Below are positions 40,030-50,142 of a stretch of 64,000 nt of DNA, piece by piece (position 1 is the stretch's first letter; every line of letters starts with the position of its first letter). Below the pieces are notes generated by a model that saw only the letters and a program-made list of their open reading frames with translations, was not told the origin of the DNA and made no database searches. The stretch comes from Drosophila miranda (taxonomy: Eukaryota; Arthropoda; Insecta; Diptera; Drosophilidae). The stretch is from the NCBI RefSeq assembly GCF_003369915.1, contig NC_046676.1, positions 21,558,001-21,622,000 of the forward strand, in the 5' to 3' direction. Made by a program: the position numbers and the translations under genes.

Positions 40030-40790
40030 AACCAACAGACTCATACCCTGGGAAATGGATATTATAGATTTGAAAAAATGTTTGTCATCCCAGGCTCTAA
40101 TTAATGCAGAAACTAGTCAGTATCTGTTTTAAAGATATTCCAACGAAATTTTCCAATGAGTATCGGGATCAGGATACACAAGAAACTAATGAAGTTTATG
40201 AATACATATAAAACAAATAAATTTAAGAACATTTCTTTATTAATTACGTTTTAAAAACAGTATCTTTATATAAAATTAACGCTATAGGGTGTACAAGCGC
40301 CCATACTCCGGTTGACTGCAATAAGGCTTCCAATGCCAGCACATTTTAAAATTTTTTTTTTTTTACCTATTTTTAGTCAAAGTACAATAATCTGAAGTAC
40401 ATAAATGTAGTTAGTTTTGTGGAAAATTTATTCATCAACGGGATAAAACTGTGTGGGTGAGCTAAGTTAGCCAGAATTATTCAACGGAATTTCACGTATT
40501 TTTTGTTTGACCTTTTTCGGTAAACCTTTTTTTATGCAAATCCAATAAAAGCAAGATTTAAAATAAACCAGTCAAGTAGAAAATAGGTTCATTAATTGGA
40601 TATAATTATGTAGGCACGGCTGAAAGATCTATCCGGTTAGTAATATTCGACGAAATATCAAAAACGAGGAATATGTAACATATAATAGTATAACTTGAAT
40701 TCGTCAGTATATTTACGAGATATTTTTAAAATGAGACGGTATATTTTGGTATATTTCTGAGGGTCAGACCGTATATTTTGTCGATAAATC
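40030..40790 (+). repeat. dispersed repeat, copy B
   Basis: It aligns by eye along its length with copy A. The frame block reads IPWEMDIIDLKKCLSSQA (about 40046-40100). After it come GAGTATCGGGATC (about 40157), two diverged GTAGAAAAT/TTCATTAA...ATTATGTGGG-like units (about 40420 and 40578), AAAACGAGGAATATG (about 40660), and the tail GGTATATTTCTGAGGGTCAG at 40748. It lies immediately upstream of a retrotransposon fragment and about 1.5 kb before kenny. Confidence 0.7.
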
Positions 40791-40799
40791 CAATAATAA

Positions 40800-41980
40800 T
40801 TAAGGGTTAATTAAAAGTGTCAGCAAATAGGGATTTAAACACGGGCTACGCTAAGGCATATCGGGAGTTTGGCAGCATAATAGAGTTGAGGTTTTCGAGA
40901 ACACAGCTTCATTTTGCACTAAAATTAGCTCCGACTTAGAATTTTTCAAGGGTTCTGCACCCAACAAGCACGCTATAGACCAGGCAGGTATCATGCTGCT
41001 CCACGGGGAAAAGAAGGATCAGCTGACAAAGGGTGGTTTTGAAATCTATTACACGGTTGGGTCAGTCGCAGATGGGCATTCCAGCGCCGCTTTCCTGCAC
41101 GATAGGACAGGTTTTTTAGATAGCTATTACACGCACAAAACCCTTTCCTCGTTTTCCGCCGAGCTCCTTGCTATCGAGAAGGCATTAGACCATGCTATTT
41201 TGTACAATTTTCCTCGTGTCGCGCTCCTGACAGACAGCAGAAACGGGGCCCTCATTCTGGCGAAGAACATTCAGGATAACTCTATCGCCTACAAAATCAG
41301 AGAAAAGATCCAACAAAATCCACATCTAAGAACTATAGAGGTTCACTACATTCCCGGACACGCTAACATCCCTCAGAACACTTCAGTTGACGCAGCAGCC
41401 AAAGAAGCCCACAGACGAGGAAAATACACAGTGGTTAAATGGAACCTTAAAGACGCTATGTGCGAAATACACAGAATCTTAAAAGCAGAATGGGAGAGAG
41501 AACACGCCGAGTTTGCTAGTATCAAGCACCGAGGTTACTGCTCGCTTTTCCCCTCAACATCATCCAAACCGTCGTTCCTAAATAAAACTAAGCTTAAAGC
41601 CATTGACGCTAAAAGAATCAACAGACTGCTTAGTGGTAACGCATTCGATAGGCACACTCTCGCCATATGTGAAACATGCGATAGTATCGATAACGCCTCG
41701 CATTTAATTTTCAATTGTACAAAGTACAACACAACAAGGCAAAACTTCCCATCTCTAAGAAAATATAATGATATTTACAAATTCTTTGAAAAAGAAAACA
41801 TCAGCGCGTACCAAACACTAATTGACTTCATCGACGAAATTGATGTAAAGCTATAAACAGTACTCCAACATCTTCTATTCTTTGACTTGGCAATTTCCAC
41901 CTTCAAAAGGCGGGCGGCCAAATAATCCCACGCTACTCACGGGTAGCTTGGTAACTTAAATCCTAAAAAAAAAAAAAAAG
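40800..41980 (+). mobile_element. 5'-truncated non-LTR retrotransposon with an RNase H domain (I/LOA-like)
   Basis: An open frame (about 40854-41856, first ATG at 40993) encodes the C-terminal end of a LINE ORF2: an RNase H domain followed by the usual cysteine-bearing tail (ICETCDSIDNASHLIFNC). RNase H signatures are visible: FSAELLAIEKAL with the second acidic residue, LLTDS with the third, and HYIPGHANIPQNTSVDAAAKEA with the last. The first catalytic position, normally T-D-G-S, reads TVGS, so this copy is probably dead. The element ends in a 15-A run at 41966-41980. No reverse transcriptase is left: 5' truncation is typical of LINE insertion. RNase H narrows the clade to I, LOA, R1 or similar. 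I cannot name the family. Confidence 0.85.
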
Positions 41981-42203
41981 TTTCCCTGAATTAATAGATA
42001 CCGGAGCGAGGTAAGGTTGGTACTTCCACTGATTCGCTGAATTTAAGCTATTTCGCCTAACGACGTAGAACAGAAAACAATTAATCATACATTTATATAT
42101 ACATATGTATGTATATTCCAAAATAATATTTATGAACGCCCTTGCGCCAGGTATACATACTGCTAACATCTGGCCGAGTCGTATGATCAAATAAATTGAT
42201 TTC

Positions 42204-42213
42204 GGGGATTCCC
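42204..42213. promoter_or_regulatory. perfect kappaB site upstream of kenny
   Basis: GGGGATTCCC matches the NF-kappaB/Rel consensus GGGRNNYYCC exactly on both strands. It sits 40-76 bp upstream of the two candidate kenny start codons, so it is promoter-proximal or in the leader. Kenny is the regulatory subunit of the IKK complex that activates Relish, which makes feedback plausible. Confidence 0.5.
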
Positions 42214-42279
42214 AGGTAATCTCGGACGGCTGCTCACACTGCTTGTATACATATGACTAGTGCCAGTGACGTAGGCGCA

Positions 42280-44089
42280 ATGTCCGAAGAAGAGTCATTT
42301 GTAATTCTCGGGAGCTCTCCCTACCCATCGCTCTGCACCGACGGCTCTGTTCTTATTGCTGATGCAATGAATCCTGGAGATGGACGAGTGACAGTGTCAC
42401 AGAAGATCGATGTATCTGACGAACCTGCTGCTGTATCGAGCTTGGGGCCTCTGTCCACATCTGTTGATAGTGACAGGCACAAGTCTCTGGCCGCAAGTTT
42501 CATCATGGGTGAAGTGAAATCGGATGTTCTCAAGGTAAGAATCTCTGTAGTCCCTTCTGGAAGATCACGGACACCTAACTCTTGTCTTTTAATTACAGAA
42601 CAGCGTATATTCCCAGTTTCCCAGCCTCTGTTCGCTACAGGCGTCTGCCGAGGATGTGGTCAAGCTGCAAAACATGATGGAGGAGTACGTTTCGTTGAAG
42701 AGTATGTAAAGCAAGGCTATTTTAAAGAGCTCAAATTTAATAATTTCCAAACCACTTCAATAGAAACTCTGGATATGGTCAATCGCACAATGCTGGGCTA
42801 CCACAAGCTGACCCAGCAATGGCGCCAGGAGGCAGCCGACCGAGAGCAGCAATATAAACAGCAGCTAAAGGAGTGCCAGGAGCAGGTGGAAAAACTACGT
42901 GCAGAAAATCAAAAGCTCAAGGCCGAACTGGAGACGAAGCTGGAGCAGATCGAGTTAGTGCAGGATATACGGCAGAAGCAGCAGGATGAGCTCAGACAAA
43001 GTGTTTCAGAGAAGACGTCACTGATCAACAATATGCGTGTGGAAATTGACAAGCTTCAGCAGATCAAGCTGGTATGTTGTCCCAAGCAGTATTGGACTTT
43101 GTGCAGAGTCCACAGCTCCAGATATCAGCGTATATATGCACATATATGTATGTATATATGTACATACATATGTCATCATATGAGTACTTGCGAAACTATC
43201 TGTATTCCGCAAATTAAACTGTGCGCTGCGTAGTAAGAATTCGCCCATAATGAAATTCATTTATCTTTGGGGTTTCACCCTGCTCTTGTAAATTGCAGAA
43301 TTCCTTCGAGTTTGTACTGAAAGATTGCGAAAAGGTGGCGGAGATGGAAGTGAGCAATCCGCTGAACTATGTGCAGCGAGAAGAACATGATCGTCAGATC
43401 CGGGAACTGAAGCGAGAGCTGTCCAAAATATTGGCCGAGAATCTGGAAGTGAACGATATGGTTTGTATTCCCAAATGCATGATCTCATGATGAGAACTTT
43501 TTTGTACATACTTAATGCGACTTATATTTTTAGAAAAAAGTATACATTCAGGAAATCGATTGCTTAAAAGTGAACCTGACAAGCGCCCAAGAACTTATGG
43601 ACAAAATGCAGCGCGATATCAATCAGCAAATGGACAGGGATATCCAAAAACAGGAACAGATTGAGCATCTGCAGACACAAAACGAAATCTACCGGAGAGA
43701 CTTTGAAATGGAGCGAGCGGATCGCGAGAAGAATGCTGGCGAAAAGGATCAGTATCTTTTGGATCTGCGGGCGTTACAGAGGCGGAACCAGGAGTTGATT
43801 GAGGCTTTTGCCGAGTCCCACAAGTCCCCCAAATCCGGCTCCCCCTCCCCATCGAGCTCGGGCATAAGTAGTTTACGCGAGGACCAGAGACCAGTAAGAG
43901 TATGCAGCTACAGTCCTGCCATTAAAACCTTTATACTCATATGATTATTTCTTCTATTAGGTCCTAGATCCAACAGGCGCCGCCGCTAGGCCTTCGGACA
44001 GTGCCCTGCGCTGCCCCATCTGCTCCAAGCCCTTCAATTCCTTGAGCGTATTGCAGAGTCATGTCAATGATTGTTTGGACAAGAACTAA
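42280..44089 (+). CDS. key: kenny, IKK gamma/NEMO subunit of the IMD pathway
   Basis: Exons are 42280-42534, 42599-42701, 42764-43071, 43299-43460, 43534-43893 and 43961-44089; the product is 438 residues. The N-terminus [13 protein letters not shown] carries an LC3/Atg8-interacting pattern (acidic, then F-V-I-L), as known for Kenny. A long coiled-coil region follows (exons 3-5, Glu/Gln/Lys-rich heptads, NEMO-type ubiquitin-binding coil), then a Ser/Pro linker and a C-terminal zinc finger (C-P-I-C ... H-V-N-D-C, CCHC type). Kenny partners IRD5 to phosphorylate Relish in antibacterial signalling. An ATG at 42253 would add nine residues (MTSASDVGA); the inner ATG has a better context and matches the known N-terminus. 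The gene is longer than the roughly 390 residues I recall from D. melanogaster. Confidence 0.95.
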
Positions 44090-44218
44090 GCCCTTTAACT
44101 AATCGTTTATTTATGGTATCACTTATTCTTACGCTTCAAACGGCACACTTTATAAAAAAGCACATTATTTGATCAATTACAGTGTCAGTAGAAATCTATA
44201 ATTGCAATAGAACTTCCT

Positions 44219-45994
44219 TCAGAGTTTGCTTTGTATGGGCGGCATTTCCAAAGACCACACCCGATGCACTTCCTGGCTGGCAACCAAATTGTTGAGGACC
44301 TTCACATCTGCAAAAGGCATACATACATTATATTATTCATTGATTAATTATTTCGTCATTGCGCTCACCGTTGGTGCGGGCGAATTGCTGCAGGGTGTTG
44401 CGTATATCACAAATGGGAATGGCTGTATTGATGTTCGGATAGATGACATCGTCCATCTTTATGTTCGAGACGCAAACACCCAGAATGTAGCCGTTGTGGT
44501 CGAACATTGGACCACCGCTTTGGCCGGCCTGCACGCTACCATCGGACATGATTGCTCCCTTGTCACAATTGATGATCCGACCTTGGAATATCGAGGGATT
44601 GAAGTCGTACTTGAAGTTAAAGTTCACATAGTAGGGAAAACCCGCGTTGTAAACGGTCTGGCCGAGTGTGGCCGGAGTCTTCGCCAGGCGCACGCAATGG
44701 CGTTCGGGCACATCGTCAGGCGCCGTCAGCAGGGCCAGGTCGTAGGGACGAGTAGAGTCCGGATTGCACCAGATCACATCCGACTGGAACTCGCGATCGG
44801 CTGCGCGACAGTGGACCTTGGCATTGGGCTAAGTGAGATGCATTTTAGATCTATAAGCGGACTATTAACCAAGAGCTTACCTGTCCCACAACGTGCGCAC
44901 AGGTCAAGATGAAGTGCTTGTTGTGGACCTTAATAAAGGTGCCTGTACCTTGTTGACCCGACGAATCAATTACTACAATAGTGCGCTCCCCTTCAATGTA
45001 AATATATGCAATTATCACATCCGAAGCTAAACGCCAGCTAAATGCATTTCTTACAGGCAAAACTCGAGGGCTCCCGTGCCAAGTTGAATGTTGTCGTGGG
45101 AATGCCCAGTTGCTCCATAAAATTCCTCAAGAGGTACCCAAAATTGGCGGCCAGAGTTAGGTTGACGTTTTCCTGCTGCCGCTGGAAAGAAGTACATATC
45201 ACAATGCCAATCAGACGCCTAGAATGAATGGAAAATCTGTAAAATATTTCCAAAATATTCTGCACCGACTCAATCATATCATACAACTTGTTGTTAAACA
45301 CGGCCGATCCCTCGCAGCCCAGCGGCAGGGCATTCGAGATGGCAAACAAGCAACCGCTGCGCCCCATCACGTTCGATACCTTGCCAATGCTGATGGTCTT
45401 GTAGAAGTTCTCAAGGCCAAAGGGCGAGCACATGACCAGAACATCGTCCAGAGTGTGAATGGGCTGCAAATGGCGCAAATAGTTGCCAATGAGCACAAGG
45501 AAGCGCTCAAAATATTCTCTTTCCGACGACGGCCGCATGCTCAGGACCACGAAGCTTGAACGGAGCACCCAGTTATGATCCCCCGAATCCGCAGATAGAA
45601 GGATCTTATGTAGATTTCGAGACACTTCTGAGGCGCAGAAGACATACAGAGGATGTAGCGTGTAGCGAGTGAGGATGTGGCGCCTCGAGCTGGCGGCAAC
45701 ATTTCGCTGTGGCCGTTGACTTTGGCGGTCAAAGGTCACCAGGAAATTGAGCGAACGTATAAATTTTCCTGCCCGGCTCTCTTCATCCTGGGCATTGATA
45801 AGCTGGCACTGCTGGAGACCATTGATGATTCCATTGTACGCCTGGTCTTTGTCTCCATCGGTCCCCACACGGCAGTGGGGCTGTAGAACACTCGCCGAGC
45901 TGATAATAATCTCATTGTTGATTATGATGGCAGACTGCTTTGTGGCTGGTGGATTAGTTATCTCGAGCAGGGCGTGGCGTATTTTCAGCAACAT
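44219..45994 (-). CDS. peroxisomal processing protease, TYSND1-like
   Basis: Exons in transcript order are 45285-45994, 45055-45218, 44881-44990, 44369-44828 and 44219-44307; the product is 510 residues. The C-terminal half is a trypsin-like protease of HtrA/DegP type: His in LTCAHVV, Asp in RPYDLALL, and nucleophile Ser in GQSGGPMF. The protein ends QSKL, a PTS1 peroxisome import signal. Together these match TYSND1, the protease that trims leader peptides of peroxisomal beta-oxidation enzymes; in D. melanogaster I believe this is CG3589. The N-terminal half is a degenerate protease-like domain (SPFGLENFY, GCEGSAVF). The 66-bp intron at 45219-45284 is a multiple of three with no stop, so its retention would add 22 residues. 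The gene is divergent from the mitochondrial TyrRS gene with 373 bp between starts. Confidence 0.9.
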
Positions 45995-46367
45995 TATCTG
46001 GCGGTTTAGAGGCTCTTTAGCCGATCCCCGTAATATAGTTTTACAAGAGGTAGAATTCTTACCAGTTCCTTTCAGTAATTTACTGAAGCAACATGTTTCA
46101 CAAATTGCTATTAGCCTTCGTTACCGATATAAGCGAGGAGGAACTTTTGCATGCAGAGAATCATGTCACTCGACATGTTCAATCGAAAACAGAACCCAAT
46201 GAAATCAACCAAAACAAAGACGCTTTGTTTTGCAGTTGAGACTTGCCATTCACAGCCACACGTTGCAACAGATGCTTGCCGACAGCTGTTCGCTGCCAAA
46301 CAGCTCAATCTAACCTCAATCAACTTTTATTGCGAGCAAAAATTTGAATTTTGTGCACTTTTGCATA

Positions 46368-48029
46368 ATGTTGCAATTAAGATGGAGCTTGCTAAGGCCA
46401 CTCCAAGGCGGCTGCCGCAACCCTCGGCGGTACTTCGCGCACAAGAACCTCCTGGAGCTGACGGATCGAGGGTTCTTTCAAGGCCTTTTCCCCGATACGG
46501 CTGCGTAAGTTGTATCAGCCCTTGGAGTCGCGCTTATAAATCGCCTTTGAATGTATAAAAATTGTTTTCCGTCAGGCCCAAGATGAAGCAGCTATTCACC
46601 AGCGGCCAGCAGAGCATATATGCCGGTTTCGATCCTACTGCGGATAGCCTACACGTGGGAAATCTCTTGGTTATCATGGGCCTGCTCCACTGCCAACGAG
46701 CCGGCCACAGGCCCATTGCTCTAGTGGGTGGAGCCACTGGGCTAATCGGTGATCCAAGTGGTCGCAAAACGGAACGCAATCAATTGGGAGAGTCTATAAT
46801 CGAGAGCAACCTGAAAGCCATCGAGCAGCAGCTGACGAGAGTGTTTGAGAACCATGAAAAGTGCCTCTGGGACAACCGTAAAAACAGCACTCCTCTGCAG
46901 CCATTAAAGTAAGAGAAGAGACAAAAGTCAAAGCGGTCATAACGGCCTTTTTATTCCCAACAGGATCGTCAACAATGCCGAATGGTACGCCAATCTCCAC
47001 CTGATAGACTTCATTGCCAACATGGGCCGACACTTTCGCATGGGTTCAATGCTGTCTCGGTCGTCGGTCCAATCGCGCCTAGAGTCGGAGGATGGCATGA
47101 GCTTCACGGAGTTCACCTACCAGATATTCCAGGCCTACGACTGGCTCCATTTGCTGCGCAAGCACAACTGTTGTTTCCAAATGGGCGGCTCTGACCAGAC
47201 GGGCAATCTGATGACCGGCCACGAGCTGATCAGCCGTGTGGAGCGCAAACGAGAGGTGTTTGGGATGACACTGCCCATAGTGACCAACGAGGAGGGGGAC
47301 AAATTTGGAAAGTCGGCGGGCAATGCTGTGTGGCTGGACGAGAACAAGACATCGCCCTTTGCCCTTTATCAGTTCTTTCTGCGAATGCCAGACTCCGAAG
47401 CAGAGAAGCTGCTGAAACTGTTCACCTTCATTCCCCTGCCCGAAATAGAGCAGCTGATGCAGGAGCACGAAAAGGAGCCGGAGAAGAGAAAGGCCCAGAC
47501 GCTGCTGGCGGAGGATGTGACATTGCTTGTGCATGGCGGTTCGTTCCCCGTAGACGATTGGAATTTCGATTCTTCCAATTGATTTTTTATGACTGATTTG
47601 TTTTAATTTTTCAGAAAATGGACTAAAGCAGGCTGAGCGCGTTACCAATGCACTGTACAAAGGGAAGGTGGATGGCTTGGCCGAACTGAATTATGCCGAG
47701 ATAAAGCAGACGTTCCAGGGAGCCGCTGTAGTGGATCTACTGACAGAGCCGGGAATGTCCATACTGCAGCTGGCCATGAAGGCCAAGTGTTTCCCTACAG
47801 AGAGTGAGTATTCGCCAACAAACAGAAGAAAAAGACAGACTGCTTATTAAGTGAACCCCATTTCATAGCCGATGCAGTTCGTATTATAAACGCTGGAGGC
47901 TTCTATGTCAACCAGAAGCGAGTACAGAACATTGCCGAAGTCATAACTGCGGGGATACACATACTCCGAAATGGCGTTTCCCTGCTGCGGGTTGGAAAGC
48001 GGAACTTCTACATAGTGCGCTGGCAATAG
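46368..48029 (+). CDS. TyrRS-m: mitochondrial tyrosyl-tRNA synthetase
   Basis: Exons are 46368-46504, 46576-46908, 46964-47538, 47615-47803 and 47869-48029; the product is 464 residues. The N-terminus is Arg-rich without acids ([21 protein letters not shown]), a mitochondrial targeting peptide. Class I synthetase signatures are present: [16 protein letters not shown] with the HVGN form of the HIGH motif, the tyrosine pocket ([13 protein letters not shown]), [10 protein letters not shown], and the KFGKSAGN form of the KMSKS loop. The C-terminal S4-like RNA-binding domain ([23 protein letters not shown]) ends the protein. It charges mitochondrial tRNA-Tyr. Exon 3 uses a weak donor (GTTCGT), chosen because it alone keeps the [13 protein letters not shown] frame. 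The gene is convergent with the RRM gene, the stop codons being 90 bp apart. Confidence 0.95.
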
Positions 48030-48119
48030 TTCATTCGATTTGTCCGCTGTTTTGTGTTAAATAATCATAGGGTTTATCTATATTTACGTAGTCTTATACA
48101 AGGAGAGGGTGTACATTAG

Positions 48120-48878
48120 TTAGGTGGGTCTGGGAGCGGGCTTGCGCCAGCGCTTGCGCGCCAGAAACTCCTTGGCCTTCTCCTTCTTCAGGTCCTTGTC
48201 GTAGAACTTGCCGCTCTTCGTGAACGTCTTCTGCTCGTTACGCATCTCGGCCAGCTTGCGGTTCTTCTGTTTGATTATGTTCTTCTTGTTGGCCGACTTC
48301 TTCTTGCCAGCCTCGGATATCTGGACCTTAATGCGACGACCCTGGAGCTCTGTATTGTGCAGCTCAAAGCCGCGCTGGAAGCTGGCCAAGTCCATCATCT
48401 CTACAAAGGCAAAGCCACCGCGACGTTTCTTCGGGATTCTAATGGACTTCACCAAACCAATTGCTTCAAAGTGTCTCTCTAAATCGTCTTTTGTCGTCTC
48501 AAAGTTGAGATTTGTGACGTACAAAACATGTCTGTTTGTTTTCGATGCTCCCCTGAGCAAAGACTCCAACTGATCCTTGGTTAGCCGACCATCCGAGGGA
48601 GTTTCTGGTTCCGACTCGGACTCGGAGGCCGCACTGCCAGAGGGTGCTGCGCCCTCGACATCGGAGAGCTCTTCTTGCTCATCAGCCTCACTGTCCTCGG
48701 GATCACTTGGATTTCTGCCATCCTCCTTGTGCACGTACGTTCCATCGAGTATTTCCTTTCGTTTCTCGTCGTCAAAGTTTCCCAGAAGATCGGCACTGTC
48801 ATCGTTGACCGCCCGACGCACACGTTTAGGCTTTATAAACGCCTCCACCTCATAATCACTGCCAGAATCGCTGGCCAT
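48120..48878 (-). CDS. RNA-binding protein with one RRM, RBM34/Nop12-like
   Basis: This is a single-exon gene of 252 residues. After an acidic, Ser/Glu/Asp-rich N-terminus (residues 1-105) it has one RRM: HVLYVTNLNFETT as RNP2-type and GGFAFVEM as RNP1-type. The C-terminus is very basic (KKKSANKKNIIKQKNRK, LARKRWRKP), which suggests nucleolar localisation and ribosome biogenesis, as for Nop12/RBM34 proteins; function is inferred from architecture. It may be the fly CG12288-type gene, but I give no symbol. Its 5' end faces Cpr60D with about 0.7 kb between the start codons. Confidence 0.88.
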   Translation of the reverse strand: MASDSGSDYEVEAFIKPKRVRRAVNDDSADLLGNFDDEKRKEILDGTYVHKEDGRNPSDPEDSEADEQEELSDVEGAAPSGSAASESESEPETPSDGRLTKDQLESLLRGASKTNRHVLYVTNLNFETTKDDLERHFEAIGLVKSIRIPKKRRGGFAFVEMMDLASFQRGFELHNTELQGRRIKVQISEAGKKKSANKKNIIKQKNRKLAEMRNEQKTFTKSGKFYDKDLKKEKAKEFLARKRWRKPAPRPT

Positions 48879-49594
48879 CGTTCCAAATGTTTAAAATTAT
48901 TTATACCAACACGTGTGGTTTCAATGTGAATGGCAATTAATGGTCAAGTGCTTGAAATTTTCTCTTAATATAAAAATATGGATTTTGCAGCACTGGACTT
49001 ATTGGCGGCACAATTCAATACAATTCAACTGTTTGATCTAATCTTATATTTTGGAGGTCAACTGGCTGCAGCGGCAAAGCTAAGTTTTGTATAAAAAGAA
49101 CCGGTTCAATTTTGCGGGAGCCAAAACGGACAGATAGCGGAGTTATCTACTAATTATGCAAATATATTTTTGATAACAAAAAATAGCAATTTATTAACGT
49201 TATGCTGTGTACCGTACCGGTTTGCACTTATCAAAGTTTTTCAAGTTTCTCGTGTACCCAAATCAATCTAGCGTATGATGAGCATCCAGGTAAAACGAGA
49301 ATATTCCGCAGATTACCATAGATTAGTTCCTGGGACTTGAACAATAATTAATGCCTGTCACACGCCTTGTGCAAAATGACTGCATCAATGTTTTGTTAAA
49401 TTAAGACAAAAGTCTATTTAAATCCAGTTATGAGGAAATTTATACGCTTCGTTAGGCTGCCCTGCCGGCTGCTGCGCCGCCGCAGTCGTCAGGTCAGTCG
49501 CGAAATGTCAAGAAATCAGTATATAAACGACTATTTTGGATGGCATTAGTTAGATTTGTTTCGCACTCTGTCAGCATACATATCCTTATCCAAC
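48879..49594. other. intergenic DNA between divergent genes, with the Cpr60D TATA box
   Basis: No gene is seen. TATATAAA at 49520-49527 is a well-placed TATA box for Cpr60D, with the transcription start expected near 49550. Confidence 0.6.
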
Positions 49595-49928
49595 ATGAAG
49601 TTCGTGGTAAGTGAGGATCTCGAAAGATTTGAATATCCTTTATTACAGTGTTCTTTTCCAGATTGTTCTCGCCTGCCTTCTGGCCCTCGCATATGCCAAC
49701 GAAGAGGCTGATGTCCTGAAGAGCGATTCCGAAGTAAACGTTGAGGACTTCAAGTATTCGTATGAACTCTCCAACCATATTAAGGCTATCCAGTCAGGTG
49801 TGCTCGAGGAACATGACAACTGGGTTGTCTCTGGCGAATACGAATATGTGGCTCCCAATGGCCAGCTGGTCAAGGTTGTCTACACTGCTGATGAAACCGG
49901 CTATCACCCAAAGGTCGTCGAGGCCTAA
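49595..49928 (+). CDS. Cpr60D: RR-1 cuticle protein Cpr60D
   Basis: Exon 1 is a 12-nt coding piece (49595-49606, MKFV) and exon 2 is 49662-49928; the product is 92 residues. This split, with the signal peptide interrupted after four codons, is the classic layout of small insect cuticle genes. The signal peptide runs to LALAYA. The chitin-binding Rebers-Riddiford RR-1 consensus follows: a YSYELSN block, GEYEYVAPNG, then VYTADETGYHPKVV. It is secreted into the cuticle and binds chitin. A strong TATA box lies upstream, and a poly(A) signal AATAAA is at about 49952. Confidence 0.95.
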
Positions 49929-50142
49929 GCTCCTAAACAATTCATTCCTAAAATAAAGTCAAACGTATAGCAGAAAGTAGTTCGTTGCAATTCCCTTTTG
50001 AAATGTTCAATGCGAATGGCAATCTTCTTCTTCAGTTTTCAGTGTTACCAAATTTCTTGCAAATTCTCTCTGGAACAGAAATCAAATGCGTTTTCGCGTT
50101 TTTGTGCTAAAACTATTCCAAACAGTTTGAAAAAATTAAGTC

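Noticed and set aside
42253-42279. upstream ATG for kenny adding MTSASDVGA
   Set aside because: Weak start context, and the inner ATG gives the known [11 protein letters not shown]-terminus. It could still be used.
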